From Roseithermus sacchariphilus (GTDB taxonomy: Bacteria; Bacteroidota; Rhodothermia; Rhodothermales; MEBIC09517), in the NCBI GenBank assembly GCA_003285105.1, contig CP030158.1:186001-250000 (forward strand): a stretch of DNA of 64,000 nucleotides. The letters run 5' to 3'. Every line of letters starts with the position of its first letter. Position 1 is the first letter of the stretch. Below, in pieces: positions 27,571-38,234 of this stretch. A program made the position numbers and the translations under genes. The notes beneath the pieces are model-generated. The model was not told the DNA's origin, did not search any database, and worked only from the letters and a program-made list of their open reading frames with translations.

Positions 27571-29220
27571 ATGTCTTCGCTGTACCGCCCCCCCGGCTGG
27601 ATGCACCGGCCGGCCCTGCTGGCCGTGCTGGCCTGTGTGCTGACCGGCCCGCTGGCTGCCCAGCCGTTCGTCGTCGATGAGAGCACGCCCGCGCACGGCA
27701 CCGCCGGCGTGCCGCTGTCCTCCACCGTCCGCTTCGAGTTCACCGACGCCGTGGACCAGACCTCGGACCTGAACACGGTCGTGGCGTTCTTCCCACGCCA
27801 GGCCCTCACCTTCACCCGCGTCGACCTCATCCCCGACACGCCGGAACGCGACTGCCCCTCGCTCCCGGCCGGGCAGACGTGCCCGTCGGTCATCCAGTAC
27901 ACCGCACAGCACGAGCCCGACACCGACTACACGTGGCTGGTCTACGCACCGACGACCCCGCAGGGCAAGGCCATGAGCACGCCGTACGTGCTGCGCTACA
28001 CGACCGCCGGCACCCTCGGATCGGCCGAAGTCGGCGGGACGGTCGGGGAGGCGGCGGCGAAGGCCGGGGCCGTACGGGAGACGGCCCCGCTGGCGCGGCT
28101 GGCCGCACGCCTGGAGGCCGAAGGCTTCGGCCCGGTCGCCCTCCGCCCCGCCGCGGCTGCGGAAGCCCCCTACACGCTCGTGCTGCTCGTCCGGAGCTTC
28201 TCGCTGCTGGAGGCCACCTGGTCGGTCCAGGCCGCCACCGTGCTGGCAGGGCTGGAGGGCGCCTACACCCTGGACTACGTCCGCGAGGGCACGTACTGGC
28301 CGCTGGCCGTGCGCTACGCCGATACGGCCCGCCGCGAGATCGTGGCCCTGGGCTTCTACGACCCCGATGGCAATGGGGACCCGGATCCGCTGGACGTGAC
28401 CGCCGATGCCCCGACCGGCGTAACCCTGTCGATGACCCCCTTCTTGCTGGCCTCGGCGCAGGACCGGCTGGCGCTGGCCCGTGACGCGGCAGCGGCCCGT
28501 GCGCCGGATCAGCGCCTGATCGGGCTGCAGGCCGGCAACGGTGCCCGCCCCGCCGGCACAGCCTACACCTGGACGTACGACTTCTACGCCCCCTCGCTCG
28601 ACGAGCGCACCATTGTCACCGTGGACCCCCTGTCGGTCACCGTCCGCACCCGTGCCGCCACGGCCGACGTCGCGGCCCTCTCTCCCATCCCGGATTCCTT
28701 TCTGGACAGCCCGGACGCCCTGACGCGTCTGTTGCAGTCCGGTGGCGAAGCTTTCCTCGAGCCCTATCGCCCGGAAAACATCTCCACCGTCATGCAGGCC
28801 GGCCCACTCTACACCGGCGACCTGGGCTACTCGGCCTGGCGGGTGCAGTTGATCGCCTCCACCAGCACCCAGGTGCGCGTGTTCGAAGGCTTCGTCAACA
28901 TGACCAGCGGCACCGTCTCGCTCGTCGCCAACACCCCGGCGCCCGAGTCGCCCACGGCTGCCACGCTGGCCGCGCCCTATCCCAACCCGGCCCGCACGTC
29001 CGTCACCATCCCCTTCACCCTCCAGCACGCAGCACCCGTCTCCGTGACCGTCTACGACGCCCTGGGCCGGCGCGTCGCCACACCGCTGTCGCCGACCCTG
29101 CAGCCGCCCGGGCCACACGAGGTCCACTGGGCCCCCTCCGCCCTGCCTGCCGGCCTGTACCTGGTCCGCCTCTCCACGGGCGAACGCGTCCTGACCCGGC
29201 CGCTCCGGCTGCTCCGCTGA
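27571..29220 (+). CDS. Secreted protein with Ig-like and T9SS type A sorting domains
   Basis: 549-residue protein. It starts with a signal peptide (HRPALLAVLACVLTGPLAAQ). An SbsA-type Ig-like domain (about 33-145; STPAHGTAGVPLSSTVRFEF) and a middle region of unknown fold follow. A C-terminal T9SS domain (last ~90 residues) has APYPNPARTSVTIPF and VTVYDALGRRVA. No enzyme motif recognised. Probably surface-exposed, like the preceding cargo protein. Confidence 0.85.
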   Translation: MSSLYRPPGWMHRPALLAVLACVLTGPLAAQPFVVDESTPAHGTAGVPLSSTVRFEFTDAVDQTSDLNTVVAFFPRQALTFTRVDLIPDTPERDCPSLPAGQTCPSVIQYTAQHEPDTDYTWLVYAPTTPQGKAMSTPYVLRYTTAGTLGSAEVGGTVGEAAAKAGAVRETAPLARLAARLEAEGFGPVALRPAAAAEAPYTLVLLVRSFSLLEATWSVQAATVLAGLEGAYTLDYVREGTYWPLAVRYADTARREIVALGFYDPDGNGDPDPLDVTADAPTGVTLSMTPFLLASAQDRLALARDAAAARAPDQRLIGLQAGNGARPAGTAYTWTYDFYAPSLDERTIVTVDPLSVTVRTRAATADVAALSPIPDSFLDSPDALTRLLQSGGEAFLEPYRPENISTVMQAGPLYTGDLGYSAWRVQLIASTSTQVRVFEGFVNMTSGTVSLVANTPAPESPTAATLAAPYPNPARTSVTIPFTLQHAAPVSVTVYDALGRRVATPLSPTLQPPGPHEVHWAPSALPAGLYLVRLSTGERVLTRPLRLLR

Positions 29221-29239
29221 ACCGCCCTCGGCCTGCGAG

Positions 29240-30103
29240 TCAACCCGGCAAGGCGGACAGCCGTCGAAGCTTCTCAGGGTTGCGCATCACGAAGACCTGC
29301 CGGATACGGCCTCCTTCCACGTGGAAGCCGAGGATGTTCTCCACGGCGTCCCCGCGCGTAACCAGGAAACCCGGCTGGCCGTTGACCCGGACCGGATGAA
29401 CCCGGACGTCCGGACCGGCTTTGCGGGCGAGATTCAGGAAGAAGCGGGCGATGTGTGAGGCGGTACGAATCGGCTTCAGGGCGGCCGTCACCTGCCCGCC
29501 GCCGTCGGTGTAAAGCACGGCATCTTCGGCCAGCAACTCGAGCAAGCCTGCGAGATCGCCGGCCTGCACGGCCCGCGCGAAGCGGTCTGCCAGGCGGGCT
29601 GGCTCCCCGGGCGAGGCCTCGAAGCGAGGGCGTCCGGCCTGCACGCGCTTCCGGGCACGATGCGCGATCTGCCGGCAGTTCGCGGTCGTCTTGCCCACCA
29701 GCCGGGCCACCTCGGCGAAGTCGTAGTCAAACACATCGTGCAGGAGGAAGACGGCTCGTTCGACGGGCGAGAGGCGTTCGAGCACCAGCAGAAAAGCCAT
29801 TGAAAGAGTGTCGGCCCGCTCGACGTCGGCGTCGGGGGGCGGACGGTCCGACGCCACCAGCGGCTCGGGGAGCCAGGGTCCCACATAGGCCTCGCGTTGC
29901 ACCCGCGCCGAGCGCAGGTGGTCGATGCACAGACGGGTGACGACGGTGGTCAGAAACGCCCGGGGGCTCGCTACCGCATCCGCCCGTTGCCAGCGCAGGA
30001 AGGCATCCTGCACGACGTCTTCGGCATCGGCCACGCTACCGAGCATCCGGTAGGCCAGGCCAAAGAGGTGGGCGCGGTGTTGCTCGAAGGACTCGTGCGC
30101 CAT
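29240..30103 (-). CDS. ECF41-family RNA polymerase sigma factor (SigJ-like)
   Basis: 287-residue ECF sigma factor. Sigma region 2 (FGLAYRMLGSVADAEDVVQDAF) and region 4 (ERAVFLLHDVFDYDFAEVA) are followed by a SnoaL-like C-terminal extension. The extension has the ECF41 hallmarks YTDGGGQ and NPEKL. In characterised ECF41 members the extension modulates activity in place of an anti-sigma factor. The upstream gene is the CMD-family partner usual for this group. ATG 30103 gives the expected N-terminus MAHESFEQHRAHLF. Confidence 0.92.
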   Translation of the reverse strand: MAHESFEQHRAHLFGLAYRMLGSVADAEDVVQDAFLRWQRADAVASPRAFLTTVVTRLCIDHLRSARVQREAYVGPWLPEPLVASDRPPPDADVERADTLSMAFLLVLERLSPVERAVFLLHDVFDYDFAEVARLVGKTTANCRQIAHRARKRVQAGRPRFEASPGEPARLADRFARAVQAGDLAGLLELLAEDAVLYTDGGGQVTAALKPIRTASHIARFFLNLARKAGPDVRVHPVRVNGQPGFLVTRGDAVENILGFHVEGGRIRQVFVMRNPEKLRRLSALPG

Positions 30104-30123
30104 GAAGCGGTGCAGAAGGCGGA

Positions 30124-30693
30124 TCAGGCGGTCGATACGGCCGGCCGGTCCAGCCCGTTCCGGGCCGGCACCGTTCCGTGCAGGGAGAGGTCGGGGAGGC
30201 GACAGGCGGTGTCGTACCCCAGCGCGCGTTTGATGACGGGATAGACCCCTCCGGCCGCCAGCGCGTAGCCCAGTTCGACGAGCCCCCGGTCGCCGTACCG
30301 AGATCGCAGGCGCTCCCGATGAGGCCCGGGGTCCTCGTCCCGGTGGATGACGGCACGGGCGAACGCGAGGGCTTCGGCCAGCCTGGCGGGCAACGCTTCG
30401 GGGTGGTTTTCGAGGATCGCCCGCACGTGCTCCGGGGTGAGCCCGGCCCGCCGGGCCTGGTTGACGCCGATCTGCACGCAGTCGCCGCAATCCGCTGCCT
30501 GCGCGGCGACCAGGTGCGCCACGGCGTACACCCCTGGCGGCAGCACCCGCCGGTAGCGAGCCAGGGGCATGAACCCCAGGAAGGCCAGGAAGGCCGGCAA
30601 CGACGTGTCGGCGATGTGCTTGAGATAGTCCATCGAGGCGCCGAGGCGGCGGGCTTCGGCGTCGAGGCGGCGGTGGAGCAGAGATCGAAGCAT
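30124..30693 (-). CDS. Carboxymuconolactone decarboxylase/AhpD-like protein
   Basis: 189-residue alpha-helical protein with the AhpD-like CxxC segment ADCGDCVQIG in the first half of the CMD fold. Proteins of this type are thought to act as peroxidase/disulfide reductase-like enzymes, but the substrate is unknown. It precedes the ECF41 sigma factor gene with 20 bases between, the typical ECF41 partner arrangement, and sits directly behind an ECF41-type promoter. It is thus probably the main target of that sigma factor. An internal Met about 20 residues in is a possible alternative start. Confidence 0.85.
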   Translation of the reverse strand: MLRSLLHRRLDAEARRLGASMDYLKHIADTSLPAFLAFLGFMPLARYRRVLPPGVYAVAHLVAAQAADCGDCVQIGVNQARRAGLTPEHVRAILENHPEALPARLAEALAFARAVIHRDEDPGPHRERLRSRYGDRGLVELGYALAAGGVYPVIKRALGYDTACRLPDLSLHGTVPARNGLDRPAVSTA

Positions 30694-30721
30694 GGTGCGT
30701 CTCGTTCAGAGGAAGCAGCAT

Positions 30722-30740
30722 CCCGTGCGGATCACACGGG
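30722..30740. repeat. Inverted repeat in the ECF41 leader
   Basis: CCCGTG and CACGGG separated by seven bases, within the 5' untranslated region between the ECF41 promoter and the CMD gene. May be an operator or an mRNA hairpin. Confidence 0.5.
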
Positions 30741-30755
30741 CCCTTACAGCAACGA

Positions 30756-30782
30756 GACGAACCAGAGGCCCCGGATGTGACA
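30756..30782 (-). promoter_or_regulatory. ECF41-type promoter (TGTCACA-N16-CGTC)
   Basis: On the minus strand TGTCACA (30782-30776) is followed by exactly 16 bases and CGTC (30759-30756). This is the published ECF41 target consensus as I recall it. It drives the CMD-sigma gene pair, so autoregulation is predicted. Confidence 0.85.
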
Positions 30783-30847
30783 CCCCCCATCATCTGCCCA
30801 CCGTGCCGGCCCCGCCCCGCCGCCGTCGGGCCCGGCCCAGACGCCAC

Positions 30848-30879
30848 GCGCCCGGAGCCTCCGCAGAAGCCCCGGGCGC
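30848..30879 (-). terminator. Stem-loop downstream of the membrane pyrophosphatase gene region
   Basis: 14-bp stem GCGCCCGG(G/A)GC(T/C)TC with G-U pairs on the minus-strand transcript and a 4-base loop, located about 28 bases beyond the hppA stop. There is no T tract. Confidence 0.5.
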
Positions 30880-30906
30880 GCGTATCCGAAACCAGGGTGG
30901 CGCCGC

Positions 30907-33009
<2,103 letters not shown>

Positions 33010-33184
33010 GAGTCGTTGAAACGATGAGCGATGATGTCAGCGAGAAGTCCGTCGATTCCCCGTCCTCACCGGCCCACGCACCCCCGCAGAAGCGATTCCG
33101 ACGACGCAGCAGGCGGCGGACCAAGAACCATGCCGCCCGGGGCATCGAACAGCGAACACCCCCCCGAACGCACGGCAGGGCGGG

Positions 33185-33213
33185 AAGATAGGCGGCACAT
33201 CCCCGCGCGGACA
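33185..33213 (-). promoter_or_regulatory. Possible hppA promoter
   Basis: On the minus strand TGTCCG (33213-33208), 17 bp, TATCTT (33190-33185). The -10 is good and the -35 poor. The paired direct repeats at 33218-33264 lie immediately upstream. Confidence 0.35.
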
Positions 33214-33217
33214 GCGC

Positions 33218-33264
33218 TTAACGCATTATTCGAGGCCATCGGCGGGCCATTAACGCATTATTCG
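33218..33264. repeat. Paired 15-bp direct repeat upstream of hppA
   Basis: TTAACGCATTATTCG occurs at 33218-33232 and 33250-33264, 32 bp apart (about three helical turns) in a GC-rich setting. The arrangement suggests two sites for a DNA-binding protein. Confidence 0.7.
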
Positions 33265-33300
33265 CACCCGGAGCACCCGGAACGCAGGAGTTGCCAGAGG

Positions 33301-33900
33301 TCACGGGGAGGTCGGGCGGCGGGGCGTCTTGCGGTTGTATCGGTTCATGGCGACGGCCAGCCCGTCGCACACGAATGTGATGGCGGCATCCCGGGCCAGC
33401 GCGACGGCCTCCTCGACCAGCGGCTCCTCATCCGCCGCGAACGGCGACAGCACGTAATCCACCTGACCGCCCCGCGGAAAGTCGCTGCCGATGCCGACCC
33501 GCAGCCGGGGAAAGGCCTCCGAACCGAGTTCGTCGATGATGCTCTGAACGCCGTTGTGTCCTCCGGCGCTGCCGCCCGGGCGGAGGCGCACCGTACCCAG
33601 CGGCAGGTTCAGGTCGTCGTAGACCACGAGCACCTGATCCAGGTCGAGGCCGTAGCGTCCAACCAGGTTGCGCACGGCAGCGCCGCTGCGGTTCATGTAC
33701 GTCTGCGGCTTGGCGATCCCCACGGGGCGGCCGCGCACCTGGCCCCAGGCCACCAGCGCGTTCCCCTTCTCCAGGGCGAAAGAGGCCCGCGCCCGCTCCG
33801 CCACGGCATCGGCGACGAGGAACCCGGCGTTGTGCCGCGTCCGGGCGTACTCCGGCCCCGGATTGCCGAGCCCGACGATCAGTCGCTTGCCTCGCGCCAT
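33301..33900 (-). CDS. pth: Peptidyl-tRNA hydrolase Pth
   Basis: 199-residue enzyme releasing tRNA from stalled peptidyl-tRNA. Catalytic His23 and Asn13 lie in LGNPGPEYARTRHNAGF, and VVYDDLNLPLG and SAGGHNGVQSI are the other family blocks. It follows rplY by 48 bases in the conserved prs-rplY-pth order. Confidence 0.96.
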   Translation of the reverse strand: MARGKRLIVGLGNPGPEYARTRHNAGFLVADAVAERARASFALEKGNALVAWGQVRGRPVGIAKPQTYMNRSGAAVRNLVGRYGLDLDQVLVVYDDLNLPLGTVRLRPGGSAGGHNGVQSIIDELGSEAFPRLRVGIGSDFPRGGQVDYVLSPFAADEEPLVEEAVALARDAAITFVCDGLAVAMNRYNRKTPRRPTSP

Positions 33901-33948
33901 GCCACAGGGCCTGCCCTGAAGGCCTCCGGCATCCCGCCGGGTAGGGCC

Positions 33949-34566
33949 TTACGCCTCTTCGTCGCCTTCGTCGGTAGCCTCGGCCGGCGCGAGGTCGCCT
34001 TCCGCCTCCTCCGCAGACACCGCCGCGCGGGACGCCACCACCGTCACGAGCGTCCGCTCCGGGGCATCCGTGAACTCGACGCCCTCGATGCTGAGGTCGC
34101 CGACGTGGATGGACTCCCCGATCTTCAGGTGCGTCACGTCCACATCGATGTGCGAGGGGATCTTGCTGGGCAGGCAGTTCACCTCCAGCTCGTGCACGAG
34201 GTACTGCGTATCACCTCCGTCCGTCTGCCCCTTCGGCACCCCGTGAAACTGGACCGGAATCATCAGCGTGATCTTCTCACCGGCCGTCAGCGCCTGGAAA
34301 TCGGCATGGATCGGGCGATCCGTGACGGGGTGGAAGTCGACGTCCTTCAGGATGCAGCTCCAGGTCTGCCCATCGACCTGGAGGTTCAGCACGTGCGCCT
34401 CGGAGGTGTACACCAGGCGGTGGATGGTCAGCTCCGGCACCTGGAAGTAGATATTGTCCATGTGTTGGCCGTAGAGCACACAGGGCACGTATCCTTCGCG
34501 CCGCGCGGTCCGCGCCGCCCGTTTGCCGGTCTGCCGCGGGGCGGCCTCGATCGTAATGGCGTCCAT
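33949..34566 (-). CDS. rplY: Ribosomal protein bL25 (Ctc form)
   Basis: 205-residue 5S rRNA-binding protein of the long Ctc type: an N-terminal L25 domain (to about 100) plus a TL5-like beta C-terminal domain (to about 185), then an acidic Glu-rich tail. The stretch RQTGKRAARTARREGYVPCV and the DVDVTHLKIGESIHVGDL segment are typical. Lies between prs (31-base gap) and pth. Confidence 0.94.
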   Translation of the reverse strand: MDAITIEAAPRQTGKRAARTARREGYVPCVLYGQHMDNIYFQVPELTIHRLVYTSEAHVLNLQVDGQTWSCILKDVDFHPVTDRPIHADFQALTAGEKITLMIPVQFHGVPKGQTDGGDTQYLVHELEVNCLPSKIPSHIDVDVTHLKIGESIHVGDLSIEGVEFTDAPERTLVTVVASRAAVSAEEAEGDLAPAEATDEGDEEA

Positions 34567-34597
34567 GGTGTATCGGTGTTGATGAATAAACGTCCGT

Positions 34598-35539
34598 TCA
34601 GTCTACGAACAGGGTCGATACCGACTCGTCGGTGTAGATCCGGCGGATGGCATCGGCGAAGATGTCGGCTACGCTGACGACCTCGATCACGGGGGAGGGC
34701 CGCTTGAGCGGCACGGAATCCGTGACGATGACGCGGCTGAGCGCCGAGGCCTCGATGCGGTCGTAGGCCGGGCCGGAGAGCAGGGCATGCGTACAGGCCG
34801 CCATGATCTCGAGGGCGCCGGCCTCCCGCAGCGCGTTGGCGGCGTTGGTCAGCGTACCGGCCGTGTCGATGATGTCGTCGATCAACAGCACGTTCCGTCC
34901 CTCCACCTCCCCGATGATGTTCATCACCGTGGCCTCGTTCTGCCGGGGGCGGCGCTTGTCGATGACCGCCAGATCGGCCCCCAGGCGCTTGGCGTAGGCC
35001 CGGGCCATCTTGATGGCTCCGACGTCCGGCGCCACGACGACGAGGTTGGAGAGGTCGAAGCGGGCGAAGTAGTCGGCGAAAACGGCGGATGCGTAGAGAT
35101 GATCCACCGGCACGTCGAAGAACCCTTGAATGGGCGCGGCGTGCAGGTCCATCGTAAGCACACGATCGACGCCGGCGACGGTGAGCATGTTGGCCACGAG
35201 CTTCGCCGCAATCGACACGCGGGGCTGGTCCTTGCGCTCCTGCCGGGCGTAGCCGAAGTAGGGGATGACCGCCGTCACCCGCGCCGCCGACGCCCGCTTG
35301 GCCGCGTCGATCATGAGCAGCAACTCCATCCAGTGATCGCCCGGCGCGGGGGTACTCTGGATGATGAACAGATCCGAGCCCCGGATGGACTCCTGGTAGG
35401 CCACGTAGATCTCGCCGTCGGAGAAGTCCTTGATCTGCACCTGCCCCAGCTCCTGGCCGTACGCCTGGGCGATCGCGCGGGCCAGCGCCGGGTTGGAACG
35501 CCCGGCGAAGATGCTGATCGGACGGTCTTTCGTCGTCAT
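34598..35539 (-). CDS. prs: Ribose-phosphate pyrophosphokinase
   Basis: 313-residue PRPP synthase (ribose 5-phosphate + ATP to PRPP + AMP). Visible: SIFAGRSNPALA near the N-terminus, the FGYARQERKDQPR flexible loop, MDLHAAPIQGFF, and the PRPP-binding loop LLIDDIIDTAGT. ATG 35539 gives the usual N-terminus. First gene of prs-rplY-pth, located behind tRNA-Gln on the same strand. Confidence 0.96.
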   Translation of the reverse strand: MTTKDRPISIFAGRSNPALARAIAQAYGQELGQVQIKDFSDGEIYVAYQESIRGSDLFIIQSTPAPGDHWMELLLMIDAAKRASAARVTAVIPYFGYARQERKDQPRVSIAAKLVANMLTVAGVDRVLTMDLHAAPIQGFFDVPVDHLYASAVFADYFARFDLSNLVVVAPDVGAIKMARAYAKRLGADLAVIDKRRPRQNEATVMNIIGEVEGRNVLLIDDIIDTAGTLTNAANALREAGALEIMAACTHALLSGPAYDRIEASALSRVIVTDSVPLKRPSPVIEVVSVADIFADAIRRIYTDESVSTLFVD

Positions 35540-35674
35540 GGGGGTGCTGCTGAACGGAGCCGCTCGTCGAAGAGGAGGACGCATCATGTACCACGTGGGC
35601 CAACAAAAAACCCACACCCCGGGGATGCAGGATCACGTCTGGTCGCGCCCGGAAGGTCCCCGGCCCGCGATGCC

Positions 35675-35748
35675 TGGCTGCCCGGGGAGGACTCGAACCT
35701 CCACGTACGGCTCCAAAGGCCGCTGTCCTGCCATTAGACGACCGGGCA
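35675..35748 (-). tRNA. tRNA-Gln (UUG)
   Basis: Cloverleaf read on the minus strand: acceptor TGCCCGG/CCGGGCA, a D-arm starting GTCTAATGGCAGGAC, anticodon loop CTTTGGA (anticodon TTG), T-arm GAGGTTCGAGTCCTC, discriminator G and an encoded CCA (35677-35675). The tRNA-Gln, prs, rplY, pth order is common in Bacteria. A run of six T on this strand near 35590 has only a weak stem before it, so termination there is uncertain. Confidence 0.96.
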
Positions 35749-35785
35749 CTGAATCTGCGAGGGCACCCGCATGTTCAGATTGGTT

Positions 35786-35814
35786 AAAATAAGGTGCGTT
35801 CCTGCCCGAGTCAA
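35786..35814 (-). promoter_or_regulatory. Sigma70-type promoter of tRNA-Gln (and possibly prs-rplY-pth)
   Basis: On the minus strand TTGACT (35814-35809), 17 bp, TATTTT (35791-35786), ending about 38 bases before the tRNA. Confidence 0.75.
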
Positions 35815-35960
35815 CGCATCGCCTGCCGGGAGCCCGGTCGCCCACGGAGCCGGGGCGCGGTTTTGCAGAGTCTTCAAGCCCCCGCCGGAAACGCCCCCGG
35901 CTCCCGAAGCGCGAACGGAGCCAGCCCCGGATCGTTGACGCACGGGTCGACGGCGGGGCG

Positions 35961-35989
35961 TTGGGGAACCCGGCAGGGATCCCTATACT
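35961..35989 (+). promoter_or_regulatory. Possible promoter of the racemase gene
   Basis: TTGGGG (35961-35966), 17 bp, TATACT (35984-35989), 35 bases before ATG 36025. The -10 is strong and the -35 weak. Confidence 0.5.
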
Positions 35990-36024
35990 GTACGCGACTC
36001 GCCTCCTCACCGGCCGTGGTGGTC

Positions 36025-36786
36025 ATGCCCTCTCCCCCACTCATCGGCGTCATCGGCGGCATGGGGCCGTACGCTGGACTCCACCTGACGCGCAAGATCT
36101 TCGAGCACACCCGGGCTCAGGCGGATCAGGAGCATCTGCCCGTGGCGCTGCTGTCGCTGCCGAACCTGCCGGACCGGACGGCCTACCTGCTGGGGCAGGA
36201 TCCCGTGAACCCGGCCGGCGTCCTCGCCGACGTGGCCGCCCGGCTCGACGATCTGGGGGCGGCGGTGGCCGGGATGGCCTGCAACACGGCCCACGCGCCG
36301 GCCATCTTCGACGCGATCGTCGACAGGCTGCACCGCACCGGCCGCTCGATCCGCCTGCTCCACCTGATCGAGGAAACCGCCCGACACACCCGCACCCTGC
36401 TCGGGGCCGGGGCCCGGGTGGGCGTGCTGGCGACGCTGGGAACGTACCGGTTTCGGCTGTACCAGGAGGCCCTCCAGGCAGCCGGGCTGGTGCCCGTCGT
36501 GCCGGACGAGCCGTTGCAGGAGCCGCTCGTCCACCGCAGCATCTACGATCCGCAGTACGGTATCAAGGCCCGCAGCCATCCCGTCTCGCCGATGGCGCGG
36601 CAGGGGCTGCTCAGCGCCATCGCCCACCTGCAGCAGCACGGCGCCCGCGCCATCATCCTGGGCTGCACCGAGCTGCCGCTGGCCTTTCCCGAACCCGAAG
36701 TTCAAGGGCTTCCGCTGATCGACCCGAGCGACGTGCTGGCCCGCGCCCTCATCCGGGCCACCTGCCCCGAGCGGCTGCGCGAATGA
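36025..36786 (+). CDS. Aspartate/glutamate racemase family protein
   Basis: 253-residue PLP-independent two-cysteine racemase. The N-terminal IGVIGGMGPYAGLHLTRKI and both catalytic-cysteine motifs, GMACNTAHA and ILGCTELPLAF, are present. It is closer to aspartate racemases than to MurI, judging from the GGMGPxA start; the substrate is inferred. The frame is open upstream, but ATG 36025 follows a TATACT box and starts at the family N-terminus. Confidence 0.88.
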   Translation: MPSPPLIGVIGGMGPYAGLHLTRKIFEHTRAQADQEHLPVALLSLPNLPDRTAYLLGQDPVNPAGVLADVAARLDDLGAAVAGMACNTAHAPAIFDAIVDRLHRTGRSIRLLHLIEETARHTRTLLGAGARVGVLATLGTYRFRLYQEALQAAGLVPVVPDEPLQEPLVHRSIYDPQYGIKARSHPVSPMARQGLLSAIAHLQQHGARAIILGCTELPLAFPEPEVQGLPLIDPSDVLARALIRATCPERLRE

Positions 36787-36819
36787 CCCCCCGACACGTC
36801 GCCGTCGGTGCTCCGGTGC

Positions 36820-37272
36820 TCATTGCAGCACGAGGATCGTCAGATTGAAATGACGGTCCTCGATGGCAATCGGCGACGCATAATAGGGCACCAGGTATCG
36901 GCCCTTCTTGTCCCGCTCCAGGGTTTCCGAGTCGATCGTCAGCACCCGGCCGTCGATCGAGGTCGTCCCGAACGAATAGTCGAGCTCCGAGCGGTTGGAC
37001 GTGTAATAGCGCTCGATCTCATAGACCCGCTGGGTTTCGTCCCAGGCCACGAGCGCGACGGTCGTTTCTCCGAAGCCGCGCCGCACCTGGATGGTGTTCG
37101 GCGTGACGCCTTTCTCCCGCCCGTCGACGTAGATCCAGGCGGACGTACCGGGCGGCACCGTGGGCGTATCGGGGAGGGGGTTTTCCGGCAACTTCACCCG
37201 GGGCGTACAGCCCGCCGCCGCGAGCAGCACGGCGGCCATCATCCATGCAGCGATCTTCGGCATCGTGTTCAC
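36820..37272 (-). CDS. Small lipoprotein with PEGA-like segment
   Basis: 150-residue protein with a lipoprotein signal (MMAAVLLAAAGC). After it comes a short Pro-rich spacer and a PEGA-like beta unit (SAWIYVDGREKGVTPNTIQV), then beta-rich sequence ending LTILVLQ. Expected in the cell envelope. Function unknown. A second in-frame Met lies three codons in. Confidence 0.7.
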   Translation of the reverse strand: MNTMPKIAAWMMAAVLLAAAGCTPRVKLPENPLPDTPTVPPGTSAWIYVDGREKGVTPNTIQVRRGFGETTVALVAWDETQRVYEIERYYTSNRSELDYSFGTTSIDGRVLTIDSETLERDKKGRYLVPYYASPIAIEDRHFNLTILVLQ

Positions 37273-37440
37273 CCGCTATTCTGACAAACCTCGCCTCTGC
37301 ACGTGGTACGCCGTGCCGCCCGGTAGTTTCCCCGGTCCACACCCCCGGACGCTTGCCGCCCCTGGCACGGATCAAATCCCGGGGTCTTTCGGTTGAGGCC
37401 TTGCCTGTCGTTCGCCTCCCTGCCGTATCCCTCTCCGTCC

Positions 37441-38100
37441 ATGCTGAGCCAGGCCGTCGAAGACTATCTCAAGACGATCTACAAGCTACAGTCCGATGGC
37501 CCCGTCGCCACGACGGAACTGGCACGCGCACTGCAGGTCTCGTCGGCCTCCGTGACGAACATGGTCAAGCGCCTGGCCCAGATGGGGCTGGCGAAGTACC
37601 AGTCCTACAAAGGCGTCACGCTGACCCCCTCGGGCGAGAAGATCGCCCTGGAGATCATCCGCCACCACCGGCTGCTGGAGCTCTACCTGAAAGAGGTGCT
37701 GGACTATCCGTGGGACAAGGTGCACGAGGAGGCCGAGCACCTGGAGCATCACATCTCCGAGGAGTTCGAAGCCCGGATCGAGGCGCTGCTGGGCTACCCG
37801 ACCCACGATCCCCACGGCGACCCGATCCCGACGCGGGACGGGGAGATCGCCGAGGTGACCGTCGACACGCTGGCCCAGGCCGACGTGGGGCAAACCGTCG
37901 TCGTCCAGCGCGTCTCCGACGCCGATCCGGAGCTGCTGCACTATCTCGAAGACGTCGGGCTGATGCCCCGGGCCACGCTCGAGGTGCTGGCCAAGGCGCC
38001 CTTCGACGGGCCCATCACCGTGCGGCTCGAAGGGACGGAACAGGTCATCGGCCACGCCGTGGCCCGCAACGTCTTCGTCGTCCCTCCGCCCGAGGCGTGA
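37441..38100 (+). CDS. DtxR/MntR-family metal-dependent repressor
   Basis: 219-residue regulator: an N-terminal winged HTH (about 1-65; SSASVTNMVKRLAQMGL recognition region), a metal-binding/dimerisation domain (to about 140), and a C-terminal FeoA/SH3-like domain. Ligands look MntR-like: Asp8 (VEDYLKTIY), the HHRLLE histidine, and the EHLEHH Glu-Glu-His set, with no cysteine where DtxR has Cys102. The domain length is DtxR/IdeR-like. A Mn2+-responsive role is therefore favoured over strict Fe2+. Targets unknown; the haem operon operator is a candidate only. Confidence 0.88.
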   Translation: MLSQAVEDYLKTIYKLQSDGPVATTELARALQVSSASVTNMVKRLAQMGLAKYQSYKGVTLTPSGEKIALEIIRHHRLLELYLKEVLDYPWDKVHEEAEHLEHHISEEFEARIEALLGYPTHDPHGDPIPTRDGEIAEVTVDTLAQADVGQTVVVQRVSDADPELLHYLEDVGLMPRATLEVLAKAPFDGPITVRLEGTEQVIGHAVARNVFVVPPPEA

Positions 38101-38234
38101 GCCGCCGGCATCCCGGTCCGCACGCCCGGCTCCGCGCCCCCAGACACCCCTTAACTCCGCCTTCATGCGACCGATACAGGGGGAGACTGTCCACGTCATT
38201 CCTGATACCCTGTTGTGGTCCGCTCTGAAGGCTC

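Noticed and set aside
25612-29127. 1171-codon minus-strand ORF
   Set aside because: Antisense shadow across two T9SS cargo genes; no family motifs and caused by GC-rich codon bias.
35586-35640. Intrinsic terminator after tRNA-Gln
   Set aside because: A T6 run is present on the minus strand but the preceding GC-rich sequence gives no stable stem-loop of proper geometry; read-through into prs is plausible.
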